From Thalassoglobus sp. JC818 (GTDB lineage Bacteria; Planctomycetota; Planctomycetia; Planctomycetales; Planctomycetaceae), in NCBI RefSeq assembly GCF_040717535.1, contig NZ_JBFEFI010000008.1, forward strand, positions 108,226-172,225: a DNA stretch of 64,000 bases. Direction: 5' to 3'. Each line of letters starts with the position of its first letter. The first letter of the stretch is position 1. Under the pieces are notes generated by a model, which had not been told where the DNA came from, did no database searches, and saw only the letters and a program-made list of their open reading frames with translations. A program made the translations under genes and the position numbers. Below, in pieces: positions 1 to 10,274 of this stretch.

Positions 1-2310
1 CAGAAGAACGTCAACTTCCAGTTCGTTCGGAGCTCTCATCAAAACACGTTCGTAGATCTGATGAAGTCGCTCAGTGTCTCCAGCAGACCTGTCTGTCAGA
101 ATTTTCTCAGCCAAAACACGAGCTGCTTCGACATACGTGACATCATTGAGCGTCAACAATGTTTGCAACGGTGTATTCGTTCGAAAGACCTTTACCGTGC
201 ACGTTTGTCGCGAAGCGTTGTCGAAGAAAAATGTTGGCCCGACAATTCGTCTCCAGAACACGTAGAGACTTCTGCGATACAAGTCTTCCCCATGGTCTTG
301 CTTGTACTCTTTCTTCCCGAATGTCGCTTCCTCCCAGACTCCTTCTGGTTGATAGACATTCACCGGTGGCCCTCCCTGCTTTCGGACCAGCAATCCACTC
401 GCAGCCAAAACTTGATCGCGAACCATCCAGAACGGAAGTCGATAACGTGGTCCTCTCGCGAGAAGACGATTCTGAGGATCTACTTCGAGCATCTCCGGTG
501 TTGTACGCGAAGACTGTCGATAAGCAGAACTCATCACCATGAGCTTCATGAGTCTCTTCACGTCCCAACCGGAATCACGAAAGTCGGCAGCTAGCCAATC
601 GAGCAACTCAGGATGACTGGGACGCTCTCCCTGCACTCCAAAATCTTCCGGAGTCTTCACCAGCCCGATTCCGAAGACCTGCTGCCAAAAACGATTGACC
701 ACCACTCGTGCCATTAATGGATTGCGATCAGAAACAAGCCATCTCGCGAGCGCCAGTCGATCAGCTTCCTGCGTCTCGCCAGTTCCATCAGCAGCTGATA
801 TTTGTTCAATGATCGGCGGCAAGCTTTCCGGAACGTCCGCAGAAACTTGCTCTCCATGTGCGGTGTACAATCCGCGTTCGAGAATAAACGAGTCCCGCCG
901 CACTGTCTGATCCTGCATGACCATGACTTTGGGAATTCGTTTCTCAAGAGCCTCAATTTTCTCCTCCAGCGACTTCACCAGCTTTGAAGATTCACTGTCA
1001 GAGTCTTCAACCTCTGATGAACCTTCTTCAGGATTTTTCGCATTCAGTTCCTCAGTTTCCTGTTCAAGCTGTTTCCGAGCCGCTTTCAAATCGCTTCTCA
1101 GTTTCGCCAACTGTTGACTCTGATCGGTTGACGGAACCGCAAGAACCGGTGCTGTCTGCGGATCGCCTCCCGCCCCGGTGACAGGTGTCTGATTGAAGAA
1201 CGAATAGAGGCTGTAATAGTCTTTCTGAAGAAGCGGGTCGAATTTGTGATCGTGACATCGACAACAATTCATGGTGAGACCCAGCCACAACGTTCCGGTT
1301 GTCTCCGTCATATCCATGACGTAGTCGACCCGGTTCTCCTCGGCGATGCGTCCCCCTTCACCATTGATCATGTGATTCCGACAGAACCCGGTCGCAAGCT
1401 TCTGTTCGAATGTCGCATCGGGAAGCAAATCACCTGCAAGTTGCCAGATCGTAAACTGGTCGTAAGGGAGATTGTCATTGAACGCCTGAACGACCCAGTC
1501 TCGCCACGGCCACATCGTGCGTTCTCGATCTCCCTGATACCCGTTGCTGTCTGCATAGCGAGCAGCATCGAGCCAGTTCCAGGCCATCCGTTCTCCGTAG
1601 TGTGGTGAGGAAAGCAACTGGTCGACGAGTCTCTCGTATGCTTCGTCGTTATCAGCATCGAGAAATGCCTGAACCTGCTCAGGAGTCGGCGGAAGACCGG
1701 TCAGGTCGAGGCTCAAGCGACGAATGAGCGTCCGCTTGTCAGCTGGCGGTGATGATGACAGACCTTCTTGTGCAAGTCGCCTCTGAATGAATGCGTCGAT
1801 GGGGTTCTCGAACTCTGTCTGAGAAGAGTTCCCCAACGCTGGAACCGGTGGCGCTTCAATAGGGGTTAACGACCAGTGAGGACTCCACTTCGCTCCTTCA
1901 TCGATCCATCGACCGAGCAGTTTAATTTGCTCGTCTGTCAGTGAACGATTGGAATCCACGGGCGGCATCTTCAGAAATTCGTCATCACTGCTGACGCGAG
2001 CGAACAACTCGCTGGCCGCGTGATCCCCCTGAGAGATGACGTTCAAAGCTTCTTCATGCTCATCTAATCGCAGATCTGCCGAGCGGTCACCAGCATCAGG
2101 GCCGTGACAATGAAAACAATTCTCTGACAGAATCGGACGAATGTCTCTGTCAAAGTTCACGGGCTCGACAGCTTGCTGGTCGTCCGCTGGGCATGAACGG
2201 AAGTTCGAAAGCACTCCAACAGCGAGAGCAACACTCAGCAGCACTCTCTGAACGATTGAAAGCGTTGAGCGTCTCTCAAACACGGTGATTGCAGCGACTG
2301 CCTGTTGCAT
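1..2310 (-). CDS. Planctomycete cytochrome C / DUF1549 / DUF1553 protein, 3' end truncated by the window edge
   Basis: The frame is open for 770 codons from the ATG at 2310 to base 1, so the stop lies outside the window. The N-terminus has a hydrophobic export signal (about residues 18-40) followed near residues 55-75 by RPILSENCFHCHGPDAGD, a CxxCH haem-c site (residues 65-69) of the planctomycete cytochrome C type. Next come a DUF1549-type region containing LTGLPPTPEQVQAFL and CRCHDHKFDPL, an acidic coiled-coil insert around residues 385-425, and a DUF1553-type region with NRFWQQVFGIGLVKTPEDFG. The family is typical of Planctomycetes, is predicted to be exported, and commonly sits beside a DUF1501 gene, which here would lie outside the window. 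Biochemical function is unknown. The family call is firm. Confidence 0.9.
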   Translation of the reverse strand, partial: MQQAVAAITVFERRSTLSIVQRVLLSVALAVGVLSNFRSCPADDQQAVEPVNFDRDIRPILSENCFHCHGPDAGDRSADLRLDEHEEALNVISQGDHAASELFARVSSDDEFLKMPPVDSNRSLTDEQIKLLGRWIDEGAKWSPHWSLTPIEAPPVPALGNSSQTEFENPIDAFIQRRLAQEGLSSSPPADKRTLIRRLSLDLTGLPPTPEQVQAFLDADNDEAYERLVDQLLSSPHYGERMAWNWLDAARYADSNGYQGDRERTMWPWRDWVVQAFNDNLPYDQFTIWQLAGDLLPDATFEQKLATGFCRNHMINGEGGRIAEENRVDYVMDMTETTGTLWLGLTMNCCRCHDHKFDPLLQKDYYSLYSFFNQTPVTGAGGDPQTAPVLAVPSTDQSQQLAKLRSDLKAARKQLEQETEELNAKNPEEGSSEVEDSDSESSKLVKSLEEKIEALEKRIPKVMVMQDQTVRRDSFILERGLYTAHGEQVSADVPESLPPIIEQISAADGTGETQEADRLALARWLVSDRNPLMARVVVNRFWQQVFGIGLVKTPEDFGVQGERPSHPELLDWLAADFRDSGWDVKRLMKLMVMSSAYRQSSRTTPEMLEVDPQNRLLARGPRYRLPFWMVRDQVLAASGLLVRKQGGPPVNVYQPEGVWEEATFGKKEYKQDHGEDLYRRSLYVFWRRIVGPTFFFDNASRQTCTVKVFRTNTPLQTLLTLNDVTYVEAARVLAEKILTDRSAGDTERLHQIYERVLMRAPNELEVDVLL

Positions 2311-2619
2311 TCGTTTCCGGATCAAAACTTCTCTGGAGTATTCTCAAATTTGGTTTGCACTCGAAAGAGCAACTTGTTTACGCCATCTACCAAATTGCAT
2401 TCTGAGCTGTCTCAAAACGTTGTTGATGCATTGTACATTGTGGTCGATCATTACTCGCAAGAGCCACTTCCACTTTCTTCGCACAGGGAATGGCTTTCGG
2501 CGAATTCCGGAAGTCCATTCATCAGTTTAGAGCATTTCTTGATTTGGTGCGCACGAGCAAGCACATGCTTTTGTCTTGTGAAATAGCGCAAGCGAGTGCA
2601 TAGGAAAGAGCAACTTGCT
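2311..2619. other. Intergenic stretch between the lhr-type gene and the cytochrome gene
   Basis: There is no convincing gene. It holds two members of the dispersed stop-codon-associated repeat in the same orientation: a short form at about 2341-2380 and a full-length form at 2528-2622. The bases between them show nothing recognisable. Confidence 0.7.
2341..2380 (-). repeat. Short, degenerate copy (F) of the stop-codon-associated repeat
   Basis: The plus strand contains GCACTCGAAAGAGCAACTTG, closely matching GTGCACAGGAAAGAGCAACT in the other copies and preceded by AAATTTGG like the far end of copies A and B. The terminal TAG of the other copies reads TAA here. It does not end a gene: it lies in the leader region of the cytochrome gene, about 150 bp beyond copy A. 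It looks like a decayed short form similar to copy D. Confidence 0.6.
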
Positions 2620-2622
2620 CTA
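2528..2622 (-). repeat. Stop-codon-associated repeat, copy A (95 bp, full length)
   Basis: On the minus strand the element begins TAGAGCAAGTTGCTCTTTCC. The leading TAG is the stop codon of the helicase gene, and AGAGCAA-G-TTGCTCT is a perfect 15-nt palindrome. It continues with GCACTCGCTTGCGC, then TGTGCTTGCTCGTGCGC, and ends CAAATCAAGAAATGCTCTA. The two ends, TAGAGCA and TGCTCTA, are inverted repeats of each other. It aligns along its full length with copies B (18196-18298) and C (40230-40334). Confidence 0.85.
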
Positions 2623-5600
2623 GAAAGGAAAAGGCTTCGGTACACCGGAATCGGGCCTCTTCCGCTTTCGGGTCTTCCGTTTCCTCGATCCTTCTTGCCG
2701 ATCAAAGACTCGCTGACGATCAGTCGACTTCGACTTCCTGATGAGTCCAAACTCCATCGCGATCTGCTGCCGGACCGAATCAGGCAACTCTTCCGCCATC
2801 CAAACTTCATCACTCTTCTTTGTCGCGACGATCGATCCGTTGAGGGTCGCAATTCGATTTCCAGCGAGAGCGGGAATCCTTCTGCCGGGACCGACCACAC
2901 CGGTGAGATTGAGAGGATCTGCAGCGGAAAATACCGTCAGTTGCGGTTCGCCTTCATCGCTTCGAAGAGTCCTCAGCTCACGAATGGCTTCTCCCAGGGC
3001 GAATTGCTCTCCTCCTACGCCAGACACAAAACGTCCCCCGCGAATTTCTCCGCGAGCTTCGAGTCGACGAAAGACACGCAAGAGTTCCCACCATTGAGGC
3101 GCGAGACTTTCTCGAAGAACCAGTTCGCGAAACACGACTCCCCATCGTCGAATCAACTGCCAGGCCCATTGCTCGACCAGTTCATCTCGTGAGATTGCAG
3201 TGTCTTCACTTCTCTCTTCGTTGTTCTGCAAATCGGTCGTCTCGCAAAGTGTCCAGCGGCCCACTTGCGTCGTTGCTTGCCGTTGTCTTTGTCGCGAAGG
3301 CCTTCGTCGTGACGACTTCACTTCCGCGCGTGTTTGAGTCAACTTGCGAAGCCCGGAAAATCCGTCGGCAGTAATCCATCCGTGCGCGACCAGTTCTCCA
3401 AGATAGTCATCGAGTTGAGTCGGAAGATGGTTGGTCAATTCCAACAGATCACGAGCAAATAAAGCTCCACGAGTTTGCAACAGTCCGACGATCTCCTTTG
3501 CCGAATCTGAAAGCGATTCGATATCGCGTTCTCCCTTGCTATCACTCAGCCAATCGACATCCTCACGCAGAAAAATCGAGACAGGAACCGCTTTTGTCAC
3601 AGAAGCCATAGGTCGTCCGGACGTTTTCTTTTTGGCGACCGCTCCCAGCCGTCCCCATCCGATTTCACCAGAAAGACACAGCTCATCCAGCCACGCTGGT
3701 TGGTATTCCGCGATACGTTGCGGCAGAACTGATTCCTCCCAAGAAGCAGCCGGAAGATCAATTCCCTGCAGTTGTGCGATGGCTTCGAAGACTCCGTCGC
3801 TGCCGGTTCGCTGATGCCCCTTCGTCGCGCCGTGATGTCTCTCGAGGAACTTTTGATAGACCGCCGGAGAGACCGCTTCGATCTCTTTTCTCAACCCGGA
3901 AATCGTCCGTCGATGAATTCGCGCCAGCAAACGTCGGTGACACCATTCGATGTCGACAGAATCACTGTCGAGGTCTGGGTCATAGTTGAGGAACCGTCCT
4001 CGAAGAACAATTCCTTCCCCTTCCAATGCGATCAATCCTCCCATCACACGTGAAACCGGAAGATGGAGAACGTCAGCGATTTGAACCGCTGTGACAGGTC
4101 CGCTCGTTTCAACCAGCCCACGGAGGACAGCAACGAGAGCTTCACTCTCATTCCATTGCTGACGGACCGTCGGCGGAACAGCCACTGAGTTTTCGGATTC
4201 GAGGTTCGGCCAGAGTTTTTGAATCGCTGGCCAGCACTCGACAGGCACCCACGCTTGGAGTCCGTCTTCTGACTCGATTCGGACGATGCGTGATTGATCG
4301 ACCAGATCTTGGATTAACTCCGTGTGTTCGTCTGTTCGAAAGCAAAGCTGTCTCACCCAGCTTTCATCGCGATCATCGACCGGAACCAGAAATCGTGTCA
4401 CGAGAGCATCGTGGAGTTCATCCTCATTCCGAATCAATGGCTGAACTTCCGCGACCACTGCTCGAATTGCTTCCGGGTCCAGCTTCCCAAGATCGCGCAC
4501 ACTTTCGATGCTGAGCGAACGTCGAGTCGCGACTGCACGAGCCCGCCGTTCCTGAACCTCTCCGCCGTCTAGAAACGCGTAAGGATTTGCATTCAGTAAC
4601 TCGTAAGCAAAAGGAGATGGCTCCCGCGTGTCTCGACCAACGTAGGTGATCTCATCTCGATCAACGCGTCCGAGAACTTCGACAAGTCCATCGATGTCGA
4701 GGGCCTCACGCAGACAGTCTTCCATCGTCTGTTGGACCAATGGATGACTCGGGATTTCATGATCTCCGGTGATGTTCTCCTGACATCCGGTCAGCTTGGG
4801 AAAGACAGCAGTCAGCAGATCTTCGCTTCGAAATCTCTGCAGTGCTGGAGGAACCTTCTTTCCATTCCGCATGCGGTCGACAAACAAAGAGCGAGTGACA
4901 TTCCATCGCCAGCGGAGGTGAAACGTCGGGTCGACCAGAAGTGCCTGCTCCAGAAGGTTCTGCGCGTTGTCCGGTCGCATCATTGGGAACAGCGACTCAA
5001 TCGGAAAGCTGTGCTGAGGTCCGAGCGAGAGGATAAAGCCATCATCATCCGCTGAAGCTTGCAACTCGAAATCAAACGACCGACAAAACCGCTTTCGAAA
5101 CGAAAGTCCCCACGCCCGATTGATTCGACCGCCAAAGGGAGCATGAACCACCAGCTGCATGCCGCCCGACTCGTCGAAGAACCTTTCAAAGACGACCCGA
5201 CGCGTCGTTGGAATCACTCCCACAGCTGCTCGCTGCGCAGCGATATACATCACCGTTTGCCACGCAGCTGATTCGTCGCAATGAGTCTCAGAGATGAGCC
5301 AGTTTACAATTGTTCGATACCTGTCCGGTCGATCCTGTTCGCTGATCTTCGAAAGCCCATCAGTCACCGACTTATCGACGGTGATCAGTTTCTGTTCGAT
5401 TTCTTCGCGGAGATTGGAAATCTCTTCCGAAAGTTCGATCGTCCGTCCCGGAGCTTCACCTCTCCAGAATGGAATCGTCGGCGGAGCTCCATGTGCATCG
5501 CTGACGATCAAATCATTTCCGCGCAGTCGCTGAATCCGCCACGAGGAGTTTCCGAGAAGAAAGATATCCCCCGCTGAGCTTTCAATTCCGAACTCTTCAT

Positions 5601-7212
5601 CGACTGTCCCGACGACAGTGTTTTCATCTTCAAGGACAACACGGAGCAAATCCGTCTCTCCGATGGCCCCGGAATTGTTCATCGCGATCAACCGGGCTGC
5701 CTTCCGCCCTTTGATTCGTCGGTTCACATGGTCAAAGTGAATTAGCGCACGCGCTCGACCAGCCTGATCGGTGACTCCGGTGCTGAGGATCTGTAAAACC
5801 TCCTGATACTTCTCGCGTGTCAGCTTTTGATACGGCCATGCACGTCGAAAGCAGTTGAACAGGTCATCGATATCCCATTCCTGATTGGCAACTTCGCCAA
5901 CGATCTGTTGAGCCAGAATGTCCAGCGGAGCTTCCGGAATCGGAGTCACATCGAGTCGGCCCGCGCGAATCGCTCGAAACAGTGCCATACATTCGACAAG
6001 CTCATCGCGAGTCAGCGCGAACAGTCGCCCCTTGGGGACGAGTCCCAAAGCATGCCCCGACCGACCAATTCTCTGCAGAAAGGCAGCAATCGAACGCGGC
6101 GAGCCCAACTGAATTACAAGATCGATAAACCCAACATCAATTCCGAGCTCGAGCGAAGCCGTCGCGACGACTGCCTTTAATTCTCCAGACTTCAGTCGCT
6201 GTTCAGTGCTGAGACGGATTTCTTTCGAGAGTGAGCCGTGATGACTCGCAACGGCATCTTCACCGAGAAGTTCAGTCAACTGATGAGTCACGCGTTCGGC
6301 AAGCCGACGAGTGTTGACGAAAATCAATGTGCTGCGGTGACTTTGAATCAACTCAACAAGCCGACCATTGACCTCTGCCCACTGCTCATGCGAACAGACT
6401 GCTGACAACTCACTCGGCGGAGTCTCAATTCCCAGATCGAGATCGCGTTGATGCCCAACATCGACGATTTGACAGTTCAATTCCTTCAGCTCAGGTGCTA
6501 CTGATACTTCTTCCTCGAAATTGTCAGTTCGCTGCCCGATCAGAAATTCAGCCATTCTGGAAATCGGCTTTTGCGTGGCAGAAAGTCCGATTCGTTGCAG
6601 CGGAAACGTCGCGAGAGCTTCCAGTCGTTCGAGAGAAAGTGCGAGATGCGATCCGCGTTTGTCTCGCACGAGTGCATGAATTTCGTCGATGATGACCGTC
6701 CGCACAGAACGAAGCATCTCGCGGCTTCGTTCTGCCGTCAGCAGCAAGAAGAGAGATTCCGGAGTCGTGACGAGAATATGGGGCGGCTTTTTGACCATCG
6801 CTGCCCGACGATGGGAAGGAGTATCTCCCGTTCGCAGCCCGACAGAAATCGGAGAAACGTCCAGCCCCTGACTTCGTGCGAGTTCGTAAATTTCCTCCAG
6901 CGGCCCCGTCAGGTTTTTCTCCATGTCATTCGACAGGGCGCGAAGTGGAGAGAGATAGATGACGTGCAGCTCGGGGTCCATCTCTCCAGACAGCGACATC
7001 CGAAAGAGACGATCAATAATCGCGAGAAATGCGGTCAGCGTTTTTCCACTTCCCGTCGGAGCGGCGATCAAAGTGTGATCACCTCTGGCGATATGCGGCC
7101 AGCCTGCCAGCTGCGGATCTGTAGGACCTGCGAAACGAGAGCGGAACCAATCCTGAATCACCGGATGAAATTGAGAGAGAGCGTCTTCCTCCCAAAGTCT
7201 TCGCTGCTGCAT
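2620..7212 (-). CDS. Lhr-type (long) superfamily 2 DEAD/DEAH helicase
   Basis: This 1530-residue protein has all the helicase landmarks: Walker A APTGSGKT at residues 51-58, DEIH at 176-179, SAT at 211-213, and a second RecA domain containing HHGSLSKEIR and QRIGRSGHALG. The length and long C-terminal winged-helix/Lhr region match the Lhr large-helicase family, thought to act as ATP-dependent 3'-5' DNA or DNA:RNA translocases in repair. An unusual C-terminal tail rich in Lys/Arg (KRKTRKRKRPD) precedes the stop. The ATG at 7212 has AGGGAG upstream. The TAG stop is the first codon of repeat copy A. No nuclease or ligase partner is adjacent, so the exact repair role is not evident here. Confidence 0.92.
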   Translation of the reverse strand: MQQRRLWEEDALSQFHPVIQDWFRSRFAGPTDPQLAGWPHIARGDHTLIAAPTGSGKTLTAFLAIIDRLFRMSLSGEMDPELHVIYLSPLRALSNDMEKNLTGPLEEIYELARSQGLDVSPISVGLRTGDTPSHRRAAMVKKPPHILVTTPESLFLLLTAERSREMLRSVRTVIIDEIHALVRDKRGSHLALSLERLEALATFPLQRIGLSATQKPISRMAEFLIGQRTDNFEEEVSVAPELKELNCQIVDVGHQRDLDLGIETPPSELSAVCSHEQWAEVNGRLVELIQSHRSTLIFVNTRRLAERVTHQLTELLGEDAVASHHGSLSKEIRLSTEQRLKSGELKAVVATASLELGIDVGFIDLVIQLGSPRSIAAFLQRIGRSGHALGLVPKGRLFALTRDELVECMALFRAIRAGRLDVTPIPEAPLDILAQQIVGEVANQEWDIDDLFNCFRRAWPYQKLTREKYQEVLQILSTGVTDQAGRARALIHFDHVNRRIKGRKAARLIAMNNSGAIGETDLLRVVLEDENTVVGTVDEEFGIESSAGDIFLLGNSSWRIQRLRGNDLIVSDAHGAPPTIPFWRGEAPGRTIELSEEISNLREEIEQKLITVDKSVTDGLSKISEQDRPDRYRTIVNWLISETHCDESAAWQTVMYIAAQRAAVGVIPTTRRVVFERFFDESGGMQLVVHAPFGGRINRAWGLSFRKRFCRSFDFELQASADDDGFILSLGPQHSFPIESLFPMMRPDNAQNLLEQALLVDPTFHLRWRWNVTRSLFVDRMRNGKKVPPALQRFRSEDLLTAVFPKLTGCQENITGDHEIPSHPLVQQTMEDCLREALDIDGLVEVLGRVDRDEITYVGRDTREPSPFAYELLNANPYAFLDGGEVQERRARAVATRRSLSIESVRDLGKLDPEAIRAVVAEVQPLIRNEDELHDALVTRFLVPVDDRDESWVRQLCFRTDEHTELIQDLVDQSRIVRIESEDGLQAWVPVECWPAIQKLWPNLESENSVAVPPTVRQQWNESEALVAVLRGLVETSGPVTAVQIADVLHLPVSRVMGGLIALEGEGIVLRGRFLNYDPDLDSDSVDIEWCHRRLLARIHRRTISGLRKEIEAVSPAVYQKFLERHHGATKGHQRTGSDGVFEAIAQLQGIDLPAASWEESVLPQRIAEYQPAWLDELCLSGEIGWGRLGAVAKKKTSGRPMASVTKAVPVSIFLREDVDWLSDSKGERDIESLSDSAKEIVGLLQTRGALFARDLLELTNHLPTQLDDYLGELVAHGWITADGFSGLRKLTQTRAEVKSSRRRPSRQRQRQATTQVGRWTLCETTDLQNNEERSEDTAISRDELVEQWAWQLIRRWGVVFRELVLRESLAPQWWELLRVFRRLEARGEIRGGRFVSGVGGEQFALGEAIRELRTLRSDEGEPQLTVFSAADPLNLTGVVGPGRRIPALAGNRIATLNGSIVATKKSDEVWMAEELPDSVRQQIAMEFGLIRKSKSTDRQRVFDRQEGSRKRKTRKRKRPDSGVPKPFPF

Positions 7213-7509
7213 CGGTGACTCCCTGAAATCGAATTCCGGATCAAATCGCGGAATCGGTGATCGTCACATTTCGAACAGAGCACATTTGCCAACTGTTCTT
7301 ACGAAGTCCGTCTCCCGTGACAATCACGGCATCAGTTCTCCGTCACCGATTCCATTGTCGGAGCGATGCAGCACGGGAAAGAGATTCTGACGAATCTCGA
7401 TGACTCCGCGTTTCGCTGACTCGCACCTTCGCGAGACTTCCCTCGTTCGAGAGTGCATCACCGATCGATTTTCAGGTCTTGATGTTCGACGAGAAACCAG
7501 CGCCGGAAG

Positions 7510-8526
7510 TTAAGACGCCATTTCATGTCCACCAATGATGACTTCAAAGCCGAGGTCTTCGATCATCGAAAAATCGTCTTCTGCTGACTGCCCCTTCGTA
7601 GTGAGATAATCACTCACAAAAATCGAATTGGCAGCATACAGCCCCATGGCTTGCATCGATCTCAAATTCACTTCTCGTCCGCCAGCGATGCGAATTTCGG
7701 TCGCAGGATGGACAAGTCTCAACAAGCAAAGAATACGGAGGCACTGCCGGGGGTCAAGATCTTCACGCTTCTCCAGAGGCGTTCCATCGATCGAGTGCAG
7801 GAAGTTCACCGGGATTGATTTGACGTTCAACGCCTGCAGTTCGAAGACCGTGTCGAGGATGTCATCGTGAGTTTCCCCCATCCCGACAATCAAACCGCTA
7901 CACAACTCCATGCCGGCTTTCTGCGCGACTTCCAGCGTATCAATTCGATCCTGATACGTGTGAGTGGTGCAGATTTCTTCGTAGTAGCGACGTGATGTGT
8001 TCAGATTGTGATTGATACGGTCGACACCTGCATCTGCGAGTCGCTGAGCCTGATCAGGTTTCAGAAGCCCAAGACAGGCACAAATATGTAATCCGTGATC
8101 GGCTTTGATCTTCGCGACAACGCGACAAACGTGATCAACTTCTCGATCGGTTGGTCCTCGGCCGCTAGCAACGATGCAGTATGTTCGTGCCTGACTCGAA
8201 GCTGCCTTGGCAGCCCCTTCCATGAGCACTCGTTCATTCGCAATCGTGTACTTTTCAATCGGTGCATCCGACACGATCGACTGCGAGCAATACCCGCAAT
8301 CTTCGGGACACAATCCGCTCTTGGCATTCTTCAAATAGTACAGCTGAACAGTCCGCCCGAAGTATGTGCGACGGACGAGGAAAGTGGCTGCCAGAAGATC
8401 CAGAAGTTCGGAGTCACTCGACTGAAGGAGTTCCAGACCCTGCTCGCGTGTGAATGCATTTCCACTCAAAACCTGTTGCGCAACTTCATGCCATTGGATT
8501 TGAGTGGTCGTTTCGATGGAACTCAT
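7510..8526 (-). CDS. bioB: Biotin synthase
   Basis: The enzyme converts dethiobiotin to biotin, a radical-SAM reaction that inserts sulfur. The 338-residue length fits BioB. CPEDCGYC gives the three Cys (73, 77, 80) that bind the [4Fe-4S] cluster, followed by CSQS. Other family landmarks are YNHNLNTS-like RINHNLNTSRRYYEEICTTH, CSGLIVGMGE and the C-terminal IAGGREVNLR and ANSIFVSDYLTT, whose Arg coordinates the [2Fe-2S] cluster. It stands alone with no other bio gene in the window. About 300 bp separate it from the helicase start and about 145 bp from the response regulator. No Shine-Dalgarno is evident before the ATG. Confidence 0.97.
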   Translation of the reverse strand: MSSIETTTQIQWHEVAQQVLSGNAFTREQGLELLQSSDSELLDLLAATFLVRRTYFGRTVQLYYLKNAKSGLCPEDCGYCSQSIVSDAPIEKYTIANERVLMEGAAKAASSQARTYCIVASGRGPTDREVDHVCRVVAKIKADHGLHICACLGLLKPDQAQRLADAGVDRINHNLNTSRRYYEEICTTHTYQDRIDTLEVAQKAGMELCSGLIVGMGETHDDILDTVFELQALNVKSIPVNFLHSIDGTPLEKREDLDPRQCLRILCLLRLVHPATEIRIAGGREVNLRSMQAMGLYAANSIFVSDYLTTKGQSAEDDFSMIEDLGFEVIIGGHEMAS

Positions 8527-8670
8527 AGAATTTTCTGCTGTCTTCAGTCAGTGTCGTGTTGAATTGCGAGCGATTCCGCTGAGTCTGTGTTGACTCCGCT
8601 CGCAAATCAATCGTCTGAGCAATCTTTGGTAGTAGGAACAGAGAAAACCGAGTCGTGAACCGCTCTCGAT

Positions 8671-9114
8671 TTACTCATCTTTCGACTTTTTGCGGGACAC
8701 CCGATTCCCAAGTGGACTTGATGATCCCTTCTTGGGTTGACCGGAATTCCGTCCTTCGAGTGCATTGCGGACGGATTCGATCATGACATCCATCGCAAAT
8801 GGCTTACGAAGATAATCGACAGCCCCCAACATTTCTGCATAGGCTTTGTGCCGTCCACCTTCGTTGGCCGTAATCATAATGACCGCCGGAGGGGAATCGA
8901 GCGTTGAGAGGTATTCCAAAACAGGAAATCCCCCCATCCGCGGCATCATCATGTCCGTAATCACGACGTCAGGCTCTTGTTCCTGAATGATTTTCTGACC
9001 ATCCACACCGTTCGTCGCCGTAAAGACCCGATATCCAATCCCCTCTAAAACAGATTTCAAAGTCGATTGAATCTCGCGGTCATCTTCGATGAGAACGATC
9101 TGTTCACCAGCCAT
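8671..9114 (-). CDS. Single-domain response regulator (CheY-like receiver)
   Basis: A 147-residue protein consisting of one receiver domain: acidic pair D11/D12 after IVLIE, phosphoacceptor D54 in [12 protein letters not shown], a conserved Thr near 82 (IMITANE) and K104 in YLRKPF. A basic tail of about 25 residues (KKGSS...RKKSKDE) follows and contains no DNA-binding domain. It should act as a phosphorylation-dependent protein-protein switch. No histidine kinase lies nearby, so its partner cannot be inferred. The ATG at 9114 is preceded by GAGGAG at good spacing. Confidence 0.93.
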   Translation of the reverse strand: MAGEQIVLIEDDREIQSTLKSVLEGIGYRVFTATNGVDGQKIIQEQEPDVVITDMMMPRMGGFPVLEYLSTLDSPPAVIMITANEGGRHKAYAEMLGAVDYLRKPFAMDVMIESVRNALEGRNSGQPKKGSSSPLGNRVSRKKSKDE

Positions 9115-9236
9115 CGAGCACTCCTCTCGGTGGAGCGGAACTCCTACCGCACAAATGTCCAGTTAAATTCTACCCGCCCCATCTGGGACTCACAATACCG
9201 ATTCGGTCATGCACTCACAAAACTGAAATTGCAAGT

Positions 9237-10274
9237 TCAGTCCTCAATCGCAACTGCAAAGTCCCCGCGAAGATCACGCCAGACACAGTGAATATGGTTG
9301 GCCGGATTGCCTGCTGCATCCGGCTGTGTGTTCACGAATTCGATCAAGAATGATGGTGATTGAACGCGGTAGTAGTGTCCGATTCCCGGTTCAGTCGCTC
9401 CGGCCCAGGCGAAGTGAATTTTGTTCAATCCGTCGAAATGAAGCTGATCATCGCGCTGTTTGGCAACTGGTCCAGGCATGGCATTGATGTACTCATTGAC
9501 GAGTTTCAACAGCATCCCCCGTTGCTCACTCGTTAAATCTTCGTAGCGAATACCAACCGGCTCGGTGACAGGCGGTTGTGGCTCTCCTGCTGCCCGGATT
9601 TCAGTCAGCGCTTCCTCAGCAATGATCGCCTGCCCCTTTTGTTCCGGTGACAAAGACTGAACCAACTCAAAAGCTGCCGTCTCTTCGATATCCAGCACGC
9701 GAGTTCCAACCTTTACGCCGACACTGTTTTCGTTCTTGACTATGGCAGGGTTCGATGCAAAAAACTGCGGAGTCGTTCCGATCAATTGCTGATCGTTGAC
9801 CACAAAGTTCAACGACAAGTGGTGCCCCTCGACGGAAAGTCCCCAACGCTCATCAGATCCGGGGTTTCCGAAGAAGGTGAAGTAATAACGTTCGAAATCT
9901 CGCGCCCAACGTCCTTTTCCTTCTTCGAACTCATTGAGCACTTTTTCGAGTTCCATAATCTGTCGTGTTTTCTGATATCCCGTTTCGCTGAGAGCATTTT
10001 TTAGAAGCGCAAATGCTGCTTTCTGTTGCGCTTCTGTCATGTGCTTGACTTGCAGACCTTTGCGTTCATCTTTCGGAATGAAGTGCCACCCCAAGCGTTC
10101 TGGACTTCCGTATTCGAAAACCGCGGTCTTCTTCTGATCAGCATCCAAAAGCTTAATGAACTTTTCTGCGGAAGCTGTCATCCCATTGCCAGGATCGTTT
10201 GCATCCCAGAAGGTCAATCCGATGGAAGCAACCGTCGACAGGAAGAGAAAAGTCAAAACAGAAAGTCGTGACAT
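9237..10274 (-). CDS. DUF3500 domain exported protein
   Basis: A 345-residue protein starting at the ATG at 10274, which opens an N-terminal hydrophobic signal (MSRLSVLTFLFLSTVASIG); the frame is open 24 codons further upstream but without signal-peptide character. The body reads like DUF3500: RLGWHFIPKDERKGL, RYYFTFFGNPGS, WGLSVEGHHLSLNF, and near the end HYYRVQSPSFLIEFVNTQ, NHIHCVWRDLRGDFA. The function of this family is not established to my knowledge. It is likely extracytoplasmic. It is divergently arranged from the kinase gene at 10857. Confidence 0.85.
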   Translation of the reverse strand: MSRLSVLTFLFLSTVASIGLTFWDANDPGNGMTASAEKFIKLLDADQKKTAVFEYGSPERLGWHFIPKDERKGLQVKHMTEAQQKAAFALLKNALSETGYQKTRQIMELEKVLNEFEEGKGRWARDFERYYFTFFGNPGSDERWGLSVEGHHLSLNFVVNDQQLIGTTPQFFASNPAIVKNENSVGVKVGTRVLDIEETAAFELVQSLSPEQKGQAIIAEEALTEIRAAGEPQPPVTEPVGIRYEDLTSEQRGMLLKLVNEYINAMPGPVAKQRDDQLHFDGLNKIHFAWAGATEPGIGHYYRVQSPSFLIEFVNTQPDAAGNPANHIHCVWRDLRGDFAVAIED